This document shows, in pieces, positions 25,742-33,960 of a stretch of DNA of 43,189 nt. This DNA comes from CAYFZR01 sp046760505 [NCBI: Candidatus Hydrothermarchaeota archaeon] (GTDB lineage Archaea > CAYFZR01). Numbering within the stretch: position 1 is the stretch's first letter; every line of letters begins with the position of its first letter. The notes beneath the pieces are model-generated. The model worked only from the letters and a program-made list of their open reading frames with translations. It was not told the DNA's origin and made no database searches. The position numbers and the translations under genes were made by a program. Location of the stretch: the NCBI GenBank assembly GCA_046760505.1, contig JBHIEG010000016.1, forward strand, positions 1 to 43,189. The letters are read 5' to 3'.

Positions 25742-26923
25742 TTAACTTAGACCCATTGATTCTAAAACTATCTCAGATACATCTCTTACCTTTATATCTG
25801 AACCAGTCTTTTTAACTCCATCTGAGAGGTTCAACCTGCAGAAAGGGCAGCAACTTGCAATCAACTTTGCATCAACAGATATGGCGTCTTCTGCCCGAAT
25901 TTTTGCTAGTTCCATTGCCATTTCGCCGAATTGAGCCCTCATTCCTCCACCAGCGCCGCAGCATCTGGCAAGTTCTCTGTTCTTTTCCATTTCTACAAGT
26001 TCTAAACTTGGTATTGCTTTCAATATCTCTCTGGGCTCATCGTAAATTCCAAGATGCCTTGCCATATGACAGGGATCATGATATGTAACTTTCATGTCAA
26101 TTGGATCTTTAAGATTAACTCTTCCCTCCTCTATTAATTCTAAAATGTATTGCGATGTATGTTTTACTTCAACATCAAAATCTAGACCAAAATTATCTGC
26201 CCATCTGGGATAATCCAAGTAAAGAGTTCTGTAGCAGCCGGCGCAAGATGCAACTATTGTTTCTATTCCTCTATTTTTAAATTCATTTATGTTTTGGGTG
26301 ATTAAATCATATGCAATGTCGAGCTGACCCGTTCTTAGGAATGGAGATCCGCAGCACCATTCGTTTGCTGCCAAGAAATTAAAATCCATTCCAGCGGCAT
26401 GGAATACTTTTGCAGTGCTCTTTGCGAGATCAAGCATTCTATAAGAAGCGGTACAGCCAGCAAAATATAAAACACTGGAATTTTCATTTATCTTTATATT
26501 ATCAGGCATCCAGGCTCCTCTTTTGGCTGGATCTTCATTGTAAGGATTGTGTTTATCCTTTGCAGCGTCTTTTATTCTCAAATGATTTGGCATTGGTCCA
26601 AGTTTCAATCTCACCAGTTCAGATCTAAGTTCTTCCCAGAGTTCTATGGTAGGGATATTAACCTGACAGACTTCGTGACAGTATCCGCATCCGGTACACT
26701 GATATATCCGTTCAACCATTTTATCATCGAATTTAGCCTTTTTATTTAATACATTTTTAAGAAAGAACAATTTTCCCTTGGGGGTAGATGATTCCCACTT
26801 GTCCAGATCATACATGCAGCAAACAGGAACGCAGTACCCGCACTGTGCACAGGCGAAAGTTTCCCAAGACATCTCATCGGATAATTTTAATTTCAAACCT
26901 GCGTACCCTTTCATAGCATTCAT
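25742..26923 (-). CDS. HdrD-like iron-sulfur protein (ferredoxin domain plus two CCG domains)
   Basis: The 393-residue protein has an N-terminal two-cluster ferredoxin domain (CAQCGYCVPVC and CTGCGYCHEVC, about residues 25-95). Two complete CCG domains follow: C-x32-CC-x35-CxxC (YFAGC...EWCCGSP...CAGC) and C-x35-CC-x36-CxxC (YHDPC...ARCCGAGGG...CPFC). In HdrD/HdrB such domains hold noncubane [4Fe-4S] clusters that reduce heterodisulfides; in GlpC or lactate-utilisation proteins they pass electrons to quinones or flavins. No HdrA or membrane cytochrome is adjacent. It is the last gene of an operon with the DsrE-like and CdhA genes, so it is a candidate electron partner of CdhA. Confidence 0.88.
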   Translation of the reverse strand: MNAMKGYAGLKLKLSDEMSWETFACAQCGYCVPVCCMYDLDKWESSTPKGKLFFLKNVLNKKAKFDDKMVERIYQCTGCGYCHEVCQVNIPTIELWEELRSELVRLKLGPMPNHLRIKDAAKDKHNPYNEDPAKRGAWMPDNIKINENSSVLYFAGCTASYRMLDLAKSTAKVFHAAGMDFNFLAANEWCCGSPFLRTGQLDIAYDLITQNINEFKNRGIETIVASCAGCYRTLYLDYPRWADNFGLDFDVEVKHTSQYILELIEEGRVNLKDPIDMKVTYHDPCHMARHLGIYDEPREILKAIPSLELVEMEKNRELARCCGAGGGMRAQFGEMAMELAKIRAEDAISVDAKLIASCCPFCRLNLSDGVKKTGSDIKVRDVSEIVLESMGLS

Positions 26924-26972
26924 CTCTTTCTCTACCTTTCTATTTTATTTATTTAGTTTAGTGTTTATTTTA

Positions 26973-27344
26973 CTAGAACCACATTACTCCATCTACTTCG
27001 AGAGTAAGATCGTTTAAGGTAGCAGCGCCCACGATTATTGCTTCTTCAATGAAATCAGTATCTTTCATGTTTAGCAGATGTTTACTCTGCTCGCATACGT
27101 AAAATTTAACACCCATCTTTGCGGTTTGATCCATCACTTCTTTCAGAGTTGGAAAACTTCCAAGCTTTATCTTCTCTGCTTCTCCTTTTTTCAAAACAGT
27201 TAGACCCATACCCAAGAAATAAATTATTGGTTCCATGCCCATGGCCTTAGCGGTTTGTGCCAGTATAAACGGAGAATATAGTCTTTCTGGTGTGTTTACA
27301 CCGCTTGTTTGCACATACATTATCTTCTTTTTATGTTCAGGCAT
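26973..27344 (-). CDS. DsrE/F-like small sulfur-carrier-fold protein
   Basis: The 123-residue protein has the DsrE/DsrF Rossmann-like fold: KKIMYVQTSGVNTPERLYSPFILAQTAKAMG at the start, a glycine-rich loop IIYFLGMGLTVL, and KVGVKFYV-type strand GVKFYVCEQSKHLL with a single cysteine at the usual active-site place. DsrE-family proteins bind persulfides or hand sulfur between partners, often next to Hdr-like systems. A GGAGAGTGAT ribosome site precedes the ATG. It lies 62 nt after CdhA and 49 nt before the HdrD-like gene on the same strand, so it is the middle gene of one operon. A role with CdhA is not known. Confidence 0.78.
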   Translation of the reverse strand: MPEHKKKIMYVQTSGVNTPERLYSPFILAQTAKAMGMEPIIYFLGMGLTVLKKGEAEKIKLGSFPTLKEVMDQTAKMGVKFYVCEQSKHLLNMKDTDFIEEAIIVGAATLNDLTLEVDGVMWF

Positions 27345-27406
27345 AAATTATCACTCTCCTTTTTATTAAAAAATTTAAAAAATTGGAAACTGAGTTAAAT
27401 CTTTCT

Positions 27407-29785
27407 TCAGATTTTTTTGTTTCTTATCAATCTCTCTAGATTTGTTGGATCGAATCTTGGATCGTATGCTCTTACCTGTCCGCCTTTAATCTTTTTATCC
27501 TTAACCTCAAATCCATGTTCTTTCTCTAAAATTTCCAAAAGCTCGGATCTCCTTGCAATTGGCAGATCTGTCTCGCTTCTTACGAAAAGATACCAATCCT
27601 CTGGATACTCTCCAAAGTACTTCTTGCTCAGATCTAGGTAATGAGTTAATTTTATCGATCTTCCCGGAGCAGTATCGTTTGGTCTCATTACCATGCGAGC
27701 TGTTTGCACTATTGCCTCTTCTTTGGTCTCTGCTGTATAAATCAAATGCTCAGGTCCGGGCTCGAAGTAATGGAAGGAGCCATCTTTTGCATCTATGATC
27801 TGCCATTCCTCTTTTTTGTCCTTTCTTCCAAGATACATTCTCCTGTACTTAGATCCGTGAGGACCAACTATGACTGGAACTCCAAGTCTATTAAATCCAG
27901 TAGCGATAGCAGCTGCTTTCTGAGAGTAGGCTCCCCATGCGACTCCTACCGCTCCGATTCTATTCAGTATGTAATCCGCGATTTCTTCAAAGTTCGCCCT
28001 AAGATTTCTTTGAGCAAATATGTTTGCTACCTTTATGGCTGCTCCAGCAATATGAGAATTAGAGAGACAGGACCCAGTATTGCATACGTTTCCAGCATCA
28101 AATGCACCCGGAAATCTTTCCCAGACCGTTTTTCCTTCATCGTCCTTGTAGAATGATAGATCCATTGCTGCGCATCCTGATGATACAACTATGTATTTAC
28201 GGGAAGCAAATTCTACCACCATATCATAGAGATCCTTTCTTGATCCAGGATAGTTCGAACATCCTACGTATGCTATTATACCAGGTATAGTGCCTAAGAC
28301 AATTGGGGCTCCAACGTTTCTTATCTCAACGTCTGATATAGGACCTCTTCCAGATCTCACGAAAGATTTCTCTGTTTTAGCATTAGCATGCCAGGCTCCC
28401 TCAATAAGGTTTAGCGGAACTATTCCCTGAGGACATTCAAAAGCACATTTATTGCATCCTATACATCTTTCATGGAGATCAACTAGTTTTGATAGATCTC
28501 CTTTCGAAGCAGCCTCATTTGCTTCATGTATAGGCAAATTGCTTGGACATACTCGCCTACATCTTTCGCATTGAGTACAGGTCGATGCTATTTCCTTGAT
28601 TCTTTCTACGTCAGGAATAACCTTGAATTTCTTTCTCTTTGGAGCAATTGCTTTAGCAACCTTTACTGCTACTTCTCCAACTTTATCTGGATCAGTTATT
28701 AATACTCCGGGTTCTTTTCCTTCAACTAAATCTCTTACTATTTCATCTACTGGGTCATTCGTTCTGTTAGGCAATCCATAGCAGATCTGGTTTGTTGTTG
28801 CAATGACAGGCGCCTTTATTTTTTCTGCCTCCTCCATTACAACGGTTCTTACGCACTGCTCGTCAACAATGATAACATCAGGAACTCCGGTTCTTATGAA
28901 CTTCTGCTGATTTGTTATTGGCCCTATTACCTTTGTCTTCTCATAATACCTTGCCATGTCGTGAGCAGTGCAGCATATTGCACAGAGTTCTATCTCATCT
29001 TCCAATCCATTGTCAATTAGATAGTCAATGATTCCAATTCCTGGCAGTACGTTGTGACCTATTCCAAGTATTACTGGCTTCTCCTTATCAACCGTGCCCA
29101 TTCCTATCTCTACCAAAGGCGCATCGGGATCTGCTTTTGGAAAGCCAAAAGTGGATATCTGCGCTATATCTCCAACTTCCATGGTTAGCAAATCCAACAT
29201 TCCAGCATGAAGTGCCTTAGATTCAAAATCTAAGTAAGATCCTTCCTGTCCTGTGTGAACCGCGGATAAACCGTATGTAATCTGCTTCTCCACATAATCT
29301 AAAACCTCTTCAAGATCTCCAAGAGTGGATGGTTTCTTTCCAACTATCAGTCTCGTTAACGGAGCCTCAACATTTATAGCATCTTTACCGATGTCTATCG
29401 GATAATCCGGACCAAATTTTTTTATGAGTCTCTCCAACATGTCTCTTGAATGCGTGTTGTGAGCAGCTGCACCAATCAAACAGGCTGCAAGAACTATTCT
29501 GGCAGTTTGACTTGTTATATCAAGACCGCATGCTCCCCTTCTTCCTTGAGAGAGATCACATTTTCCCATTGTACAAAGATCACAGAAATCAGTATAGGGT
29601 GCATAGAATGGTTTGTATCTTTTTAGCAATTTAAAGTCCCATTCTCGCAAATCCAAGATATCTGGCTTTGGTGTTGGACCCAATGGCTCTTCCCATGTTT
29701 CCTCTTCTTCTATAATTTTGCCTATGTTGATCGAAATGTTTTCAAGACCCTCTATCTTGAAAACTTTAGTTTTGTTATTTATCAT
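27407..29785 (-). CDS. cdhA: CO dehydrogenase/acetyl-CoA synthase subunit alpha (CdhA)
   Basis: CdhA is the CO-oxidising/CO2-reducing Ni-Fe subunit of the archaeal ACDS complex. This 792-residue copy has N-terminal cluster cysteines C68, C71, C76 and C86. C-cluster ligands are His244, C272 (ICCTAHD), C311, C509, C538 and C573, with GPHGSKYRR further on. An inserted two-cluster ferredoxin domain has C403, C406, C409, C413 and C441, C444, C447, C451. All expected ligands are therefore present. GGAGG lies 6 nt before the ATG. Unusually, CdhB, CdhC, CdhD and CdhE do not follow; DsrE-like and HdrD-like genes do. A shared promoter element lies at 29819-29841, and an Lrp/AsnC gene is divergent. Confidence 0.95.
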   Translation of the reverse strand: MINNKTKVFKIEGLENISINIGKIIEEEETWEEPLGPTPKPDILDLREWDFKLLKRYKPFYAPYTDFCDLCTMGKCDLSQGRRGACGLDITSQTARIVLAACLIGAAAHNTHSRDMLERLIKKFGPDYPIDIGKDAINVEAPLTRLIVGKKPSTLGDLEEVLDYVEKQITYGLSAVHTGQEGSYLDFESKALHAGMLDLLTMEVGDIAQISTFGFPKADPDAPLVEIGMGTVDKEKPVILGIGHNVLPGIGIIDYLIDNGLEDEIELCAICCTAHDMARYYEKTKVIGPITNQQKFIRTGVPDVIIVDEQCVRTVVMEEAEKIKAPVIATTNQICYGLPNRTNDPVDEIVRDLVEGKEPGVLITDPDKVGEVAVKVAKAIAPKRKKFKVIPDVERIKEIASTCTQCERCRRVCPSNLPIHEANEAASKGDLSKLVDLHERCIGCNKCAFECPQGIVPLNLIEGAWHANAKTEKSFVRSGRGPISDVEIRNVGAPIVLGTIPGIIAYVGCSNYPGSRKDLYDMVVEFASRKYIVVSSGCAAMDLSFYKDDEGKTVWERFPGAFDAGNVCNTGSCLSNSHIAGAAIKVANIFAQRNLRANFEEIADYILNRIGAVGVAWGAYSQKAAAIATGFNRLGVPVIVGPHGSKYRRMYLGRKDKKEEWQIIDAKDGSFHYFEPGPEHLIYTAETKEEAIVQTARMVMRPNDTAPGRSIKLTHYLDLSKKYFGEYPEDWYLFVRSETDLPIARRSELLEILEKEHGFEVKDKKIKGGQVRAYDPRFDPTNLERLIRNKKI

Positions 29786-29818
29786 TTCAATCCTCCAATA
29801 TAATTCAATTATACATAC

Positions 29819-29841
29819 AATTAGTTATGTATTATCCGAAA
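29819..29841 (-). promoter_or_regulatory. Putative operator in the cdhA promoter (copy 1)
   Basis: The plus-strand sequence AATTAGTTA-TG-TATTATCCGAAA matches 31321-31343 at 21 of 23 positions. In gene direction it follows directly after a TATA-like TTTTATAT and lies between it and the cdhA start. This position suits an operator that blocks RNA polymerase loading. The neighbouring Lrp/AsnC protein is a candidate binder, which is inference. Confidence 0.6.
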
Positions 29842-30029
29842 TATAAAATCTTATGGTATGAAATTCGTCAAAAATTTAATAAATTCTATTGAAAATCGTA
29901 AGAACCAATCAATGAAATCAAAAAAATTTTGGCTGATATTTTTTGTCAAAAATTATATATATCTTTATTAGTATTAAATATAACGAAAATAAAAAAAAAT
30001 TATTCAATAATCGCACAAAAAGTGATGCT

Positions 30030-30461
30030 ATGGTTGATCAAAAAGACATGAAAATAATCGAAATCTTGAGAGAGAATTCAAGAAAATCATTTACCGAGAT
30101 AGCAGAAGAATTGGGAGTGAGTGAGTCCACGATTAGAAAAAGAGTTAAGGCCTTGGAAGATGAGGGAATCATTAAAAAGTATACAATAATCGTAGATCCT
30201 GCAAAAATAGGTTACAGAACAGTGGCATTGGTAGGTTTAGACGTTGAACCATCTCATTTTTTAGAGGCAGCGGAGAAGATGACCGAATTCGAGGAGGTAA
30301 AGTGCGTTTCCACATCCACGGGTGACCACATGATAATGACCGAAATATGGGTTAAAGATGGCAAAGAGCTCACAAAGCTGATATCTGAAAAAATTGGAAA
30401 AATAGAGGGCGTAAGTAGAATTTGTCCCGCCATAATATTGGAAAAATTAAAAGAGGTTTAA
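30030..30461 (+). CDS. Lrp/AsnC family transcriptional regulator
   Basis: The 143-residue protein has the standard layout: an N-terminal helix-turn-helix ([41 protein letters not shown], residues 5-45) and a C-terminal RAM effector domain (about 60-143, [21 protein letters not shown] and [13 protein letters not shown]). Archaeal Lrp proteins usually sense amino acids or metabolites as octamers. The frame extends to 29943, but GTGAT before ATG 30030 sets the start. The gene is divergent from cdhA and flanked on both sides by genes with the shared 23-bp element, so it may control the CO-related genes. Confidence 0.9.
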   Translation: MVDQKDMKIIEILRENSRKSFTEIAEELGVSESTIRKRVKALEDEGIIKKYTIIVDPAKIGYRTVALVGLDVEPSHFLEAAEKMTEFEEVKCVSTSTGDHMIMTEIWVKDGKELTKLISEKIGKIEGVSRICPAIILEKLKEV

Positions 30462-30480
30462 AATAAGTAATTTATCACAT

Positions 30481-31308
30481 TTACTCGGGAACCGCTAACG
30501 GCTTTTCAACTTTGAGTTCCTCTTTCGGAATGGCTTCTCCCTTGACGATATCGTCTATCCTTTCTCTGAAGTCCGGATAGGCAAGTGCCATCAGAGTGGG
30601 CAGCGATATTATCCTTTTGGAAATCTCCACCTCTTTTAAACCCTCTCCAATGTGCAGTTCACAAAACGGACAGGATGTTATTACGAGATCAGCCTGCGTC
30701 TCTTCTATGAAATTGAGTTTTCTTTCCCTGATTTTTTTTGCAAGATCTATTTGAGAGGCTCTAACACCTCCTCCTGCTCCGCAGCAGGCATTAGCCTCCT
30801 CCAATTCAATGTATTCTATACCCGGTATCTGTTCGAGAATCTCTTTGAAACCTTTAAAACAATCAACACCCATGCCTCTTATAAGATGGCACGGAAAGTG
30901 AGCGGTTACCTTAGCATTGATAGGACGAATATTATCTTCTTTAAAGAGCCTTCCCTCCTCGGCTAACTTCATGAAGATCTCCATTATGTGAATCACCTTA
31001 ATTCCACGTTTCTCTGCCTCTTCCGATTTCAGAGTAGATCCGCATCCGGGACATGCGGTAACAATAACGTTTCTGCCTGTTTTTTCCACCTCTCTGAGGT
31101 TGTACAGCAATTGTCTTTTTGCAAGATCCTCGTCCCCAGCCCTGAAGATCGGAGAGCCGCAGCACTGTTCTTTATCTAAAACAATATAGTCGATTCCAAA
31201 TTTATCTAGCAGGAAACGCAGGGCAAACCTTATGATATGCATCCTTCTCGAGGTTATGCACCCCTCAAAAAGGACGACTTTATCAGGTATAGATTCTAAT
31301 TTTTTCAT
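30481..31308 (-). CDS. HdrB-like protein with two complete CCG domains
   Basis: The 275-residue protein is made of two CCG domains, C-x31-CC-x35-CxxC (FEGC...EQCCGSP...CPGC) and C-x34-CC-x36-CxxC (HFPC...NACCGAGGG...CPFC). It has no ferredoxin domain, as in HdrB, the catalytic subunit for heterodisulfide reduction in methanogens. A proline-rich tail follows. It is not next to an HdrC or HdrA gene, so its electron source is unclear. Its promoter carries the same 23-bp element as the cdhA operon, which ties it to CO metabolism by inference. It is convergent with the Lrp/AsnC gene. Confidence 0.85.
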   Translation of the reverse strand: MKKLESIPDKVVLFEGCITSRRMHIIRFALRFLLDKFGIDYIVLDKEQCCGSPIFRAGDEDLAKRQLLYNLREVEKTGRNVIVTACPGCGSTLKSEEAEKRGIKVIHIMEIFMKLAEEGRLFKEDNIRPINAKVTAHFPCHLIRGMGVDCFKGFKEILEQIPGIEYIELEEANACCGAGGGVRASQIDLAKKIRERKLNFIEETQADLVITSCPFCELHIGEGLKEVEISKRIISLPTLMALAYPDFRERIDDIVKGEAIPKEELKVEKPLAVPE

Positions 31309-31320
31309 ATTTTTTGCCTC

Positions 31321-31343
31321 AATTAGTTAAATATTATCCGAAA
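31321..31343 (-). promoter_or_regulatory. Putative operator in the HdrB-like promoter (copy 2)
   Basis: AATTAGTTA-AA-TATTATCCGAAA on the plus strand matches the cdhA promoter copy except for the two central bases. In gene direction it lies just after a TATA-like GTATAAAAG and ends 12 nt before the ATG of the HdrB-like gene. The same geometry in both promoters supports a common regulator. Confidence 0.6.
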
Positions 31344-31448
31344 CTTTTATACTTTTAGTATGTATATCGTTATAAATGCAGAGAAACTGTGCGAAAATCG
31401 TATTTTAATTATTTGATTTTCTAAAAAAATAAAAGGGAAAAACTTGAA

Positions 31449-33428
31449 TCAGATTCCTAGTGCCTTCCTTTTCTCCTCTATGTGATTTTCTATTATGTTT
31501 GCTGCTTCCCTTGGATCCACTTCCACGGCGAACTTACCTCCAAACAGGCTTTCAGCATCTACTGCGAGCAGTTTCGACACGAGTTCGCTTCCCGCTACAG
31601 GAGGGACCACACCGAGATGTACCAGCAAACCCAATGCCACTGCGCCTGTACCTATGGCTGCTGCCTTTTCCGTAGCCCACTCTGGCGCTGATGCGGCTAC
31701 AGGAAGGTTGCTCAAATCAACATCTAACGCATCTGCTAGGGCTCCGAGCAGTATGAATATCCTTGAATTATCCACGCAGGATCCCATGTGCAAAACTGGC
31801 GGAATGCCTAAAGCCCCGCATATAGCCCTTAAGCCTTCTCCTGCATGTTCTCTGGCTTCAGGTAGCAAAAGTCCCGCTTTCGCTAGGGCATGTCCTGAAC
31901 AGCCTGTGGTCACAACCAGTATATCTCTTTTTATGAGTTCCCTGGCTAAATTTACATGGTTGTAGTCGTGCGTAACCTTTGGATTGTTACAACCGACGAT
32001 ACCAACCGCTCCCTTTATTTTTCCCTCCTTAATCGCATCTAGCAAGGGAGCGAGATCTCCATTTAGCAGGTCCAGTATCGCCTCTACGGAAACGCCGGCT
32101 ATCAGTTTTGATTTCTCATCTATCAATTTTACCTCGTTAGATCTATTTTTGTAATTGTTTATTGCCTCTTTAACTATTTTTTCAGCGACCTCATCTGCCC
32201 TTTCCTCTGAGAATTCAATGTGAATTACGTTTTCATTCTGAGGCATCTTTGCCTCATTCTGAGTTGTTATAAGCCTTGTGTGATAGTGAGAAGCAATATT
32301 CGCCAGACTCGGCATAATGCATTGTACATCCACCGTGAATGCATCCACAACTCCGCTTAAAATAGCCAGTTCCTGCTGTAATGTATTGCCAATCTGGGGA
32401 ATTCCATGTCTTGATAATACCTCGTTTCCGGTGCAGCATATTCCCGCTACCGTAATACCCTCTGCTCCAATCGCCCTAGCCTCTTCCTCCAGCCTCTCGG
32501 ACCACTCCACCACCTTTTCAGATAAAAGCGGAACATGTCCATGGACGATTATGTTTACATTCTCTTCCCTTAGCACGCCGAAATTAGTCTCCGTTTCCAC
32601 TATGGATGGAGTTCCGAAAAGAACGTCCTGGAGCAATGTGGATATCAGGAGCGAGTAAAAATCTGCAAGCCCGCATCTAACCGCATGCAGAATTATATTA
32701 ACTGGATCAGCATCGACTCCCTGCGTAGTCCTATGCATCGCCTCTGCTATCTCTTTATAACCGCTCCTCGGAAATACTCCCAGTTCCTTTAATTTTTCCA
32801 CCCTCTTTTTTGGCGTAAAACTCTCTGCGAATACCATGTAGTCCCTTTCTAATGAACCTACAAAATCTTTCCATGCCTCCAATCCCACTTCTACGGCTAT
32901 TTGTTCTATCTCCTTTCCTTCTGTTTCTATTCCGATTTTTTTTGCTATTTGGAGCAGTTTTTCTTTGTCTGTAATTTCATACGGTGCTTCTTTCTTTCCA
33001 GTCTTCATCAGAGTCTCTGCGACATGAACTCCATGCTCTACATGGGCAGCGGTACCTCCTGCAATGAATCTAAGCAAAGATCTCGCCACCATTAGATCCC
33101 TATCCGCTCCGCATATTCCCTCAGTGGCATTAAACCTGATTCTGTATAATCTGGGCAGGAATGCCGGATCCTCAGGCAATACCCTGCATGGACCGTTTGC
33201 GCAGTTTCTGCAGCAGACTCCAAGAGATCCGAATGGACACCTCACCGCCTCTATTACAGGAAGTACGGCCTCAAATTTCTCAACTCTATCGAATACCGTG
33301 GGAATTTTTTTCGTTCGAGCATATTCCAGCATCTCTTTCGTTGCTGGATCTGCTGTAACACCGTATGTTTTCTTGAACTCTTCTTCTTTCTTCTTTTGCT
33401 GTCTCCATAAAATCTCAGAAATTTCCAT
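31449..33428 (-). CDS. cooS: Anaerobic carbon-monoxide dehydrogenase catalytic subunit (canonical CooS)
   Basis: CooS oxidises CO to CO2 (or the reverse) at a Ni-4Fe-4S C-cluster in a cytoplasmic homodimer. The protein (659 residues) has the D/B-cluster pattern CX7CC-x2-C-x4-C (C64, C72, C73, C76, C81) plus C106. All C-cluster ligands are present: His298, C332 (GICCTGNE), C370, C480, C510 and C551, with the base Lys588 (APEWATEKA). ATG 33428 behind GGGTGGA is a better start than TTG 33440. It is the only gene in its transcription unit as far as I can see; no cooF, cooC or hydrogenase genes are adjacent. Nearby HdrB/HdrD-like proteins are possible electron acceptors. Confidence 0.95.
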   Translation of the reverse strand: MEISEILWRQQKKKEEEFKKTYGVTADPATKEMLEYARTKKIPTVFDRVEKFEAVLPVIEAVRCPFGSLGVCCRNCANGPCRVLPEDPAFLPRLYRIRFNATEGICGADRDLMVARSLLRFIAGGTAAHVEHGVHVAETLMKTGKKEAPYEITDKEKLLQIAKKIGIETEGKEIEQIAVEVGLEAWKDFVGSLERDYMVFAESFTPKKRVEKLKELGVFPRSGYKEIAEAMHRTTQGVDADPVNIILHAVRCGLADFYSLLISTLLQDVLFGTPSIVETETNFGVLREENVNIIVHGHVPLLSEKVVEWSERLEEEARAIGAEGITVAGICCTGNEVLSRHGIPQIGNTLQQELAILSGVVDAFTVDVQCIMPSLANIASHYHTRLITTQNEAKMPQNENVIHIEFSEERADEVAEKIVKEAINNYKNRSNEVKLIDEKSKLIAGVSVEAILDLLNGDLAPLLDAIKEGKIKGAVGIVGCNNPKVTHDYNHVNLARELIKRDILVVTTGCSGHALAKAGLLLPEAREHAGEGLRAICGALGIPPVLHMGSCVDNSRIFILLGALADALDVDLSNLPVAASAPEWATEKAAAIGTGAVALGLLVHLGVVPPVAGSELVSKLLAVDAESLFGGKFAVEVDPREAANIIENHIEEKRKALGI

Positions 33429-33490
33429 TTTTCCACCCAAGAAATATAAGTCAATTATATATATTATTTTTTCACAAAGGTACTGAAAAA

Positions 33491-33958
33491 TTAATCTAAC
33501 TTGCCGTAAACCCTTCTAAAACATCTATTATACCATCTTTTCCCCTTTCTAAGCATTTCAGCATCTCTCTTCTTTTTTTCAACAATATGAGACATCCTCT
33601 CTGAAATACCGAATAGATCCGGTATGTACTCTACCTCCAGCACGGAGTCTATTCCAAGACCTGTTTTTGCCTTGAACATGTCTACAAAAAGAGGATTTGA
33701 ACTCCAGAACACACAGTGAGATCTCTTTATGATTATTTCCCCGTACTTTGCATGATATCTTATCTCATCTATCCTATTCTCTCTGAGGTGGCTCAATAAT
33801 GTGTTCAATTCAAACTCAAAACATTTTTCCTCGAAATTCCTGGTTATCTCTTCATTTCCTTTCTTGTATATGATCCTGTCTGTTTTAGGAGATTTCTCAG
33901 AGAGTTTTTTTACGTCTTCATCCTCTAGTTTTATCTTAAATATGGGTAAATAATCCAT
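33491..33958 (-). CDS. Hypothetical protein downstream of the HMG-CoA synthase fusion
   Basis: I do not recognise this 155-residue protein. It starts MDYLPIFKIKLEDED and has mixed alpha/beta character, with the central segment RIDEIRYHAKYGEIIIKRSHCVFWSSNPLFVDMFKAKTG. A strongly basic helical C-terminus follows (EKKKRDAEMLRKGKRWYNRCFRRVYGKLD), which could bind nucleic acid or another protein. The frame extends to 34048 inside the upstream gene, but ATG 33958, 2 nt after that gene's stop, is the natural start. It is the third gene of the thiolase-HMGCS operon, so a role in acyl-CoA condensation is possible. Confidence 0.5.
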   Translation of the reverse strand: MDYLPIFKIKLEDEDVKKLSEKSPKTDRIIYKKGNEEITRNFEEKCFEFELNTLLSHLRENRIDEIRYHAKYGEIIIKRSHCVFWSSNPLFVDMFKAKTGLGIDSVLEVEYIPDLFGISERMSHIVEKKKRDAEMLRKGKRWYNRCFRRVYGKLD

Positions 33959-33960
33959 CT

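Noticed and set aside
31449-33440. Reading this CooS as also deviant
   Set aside because: All C-cluster ligands including GICCTGNE and the B/D-cluster cysteines are present, so it is treated as canonical.
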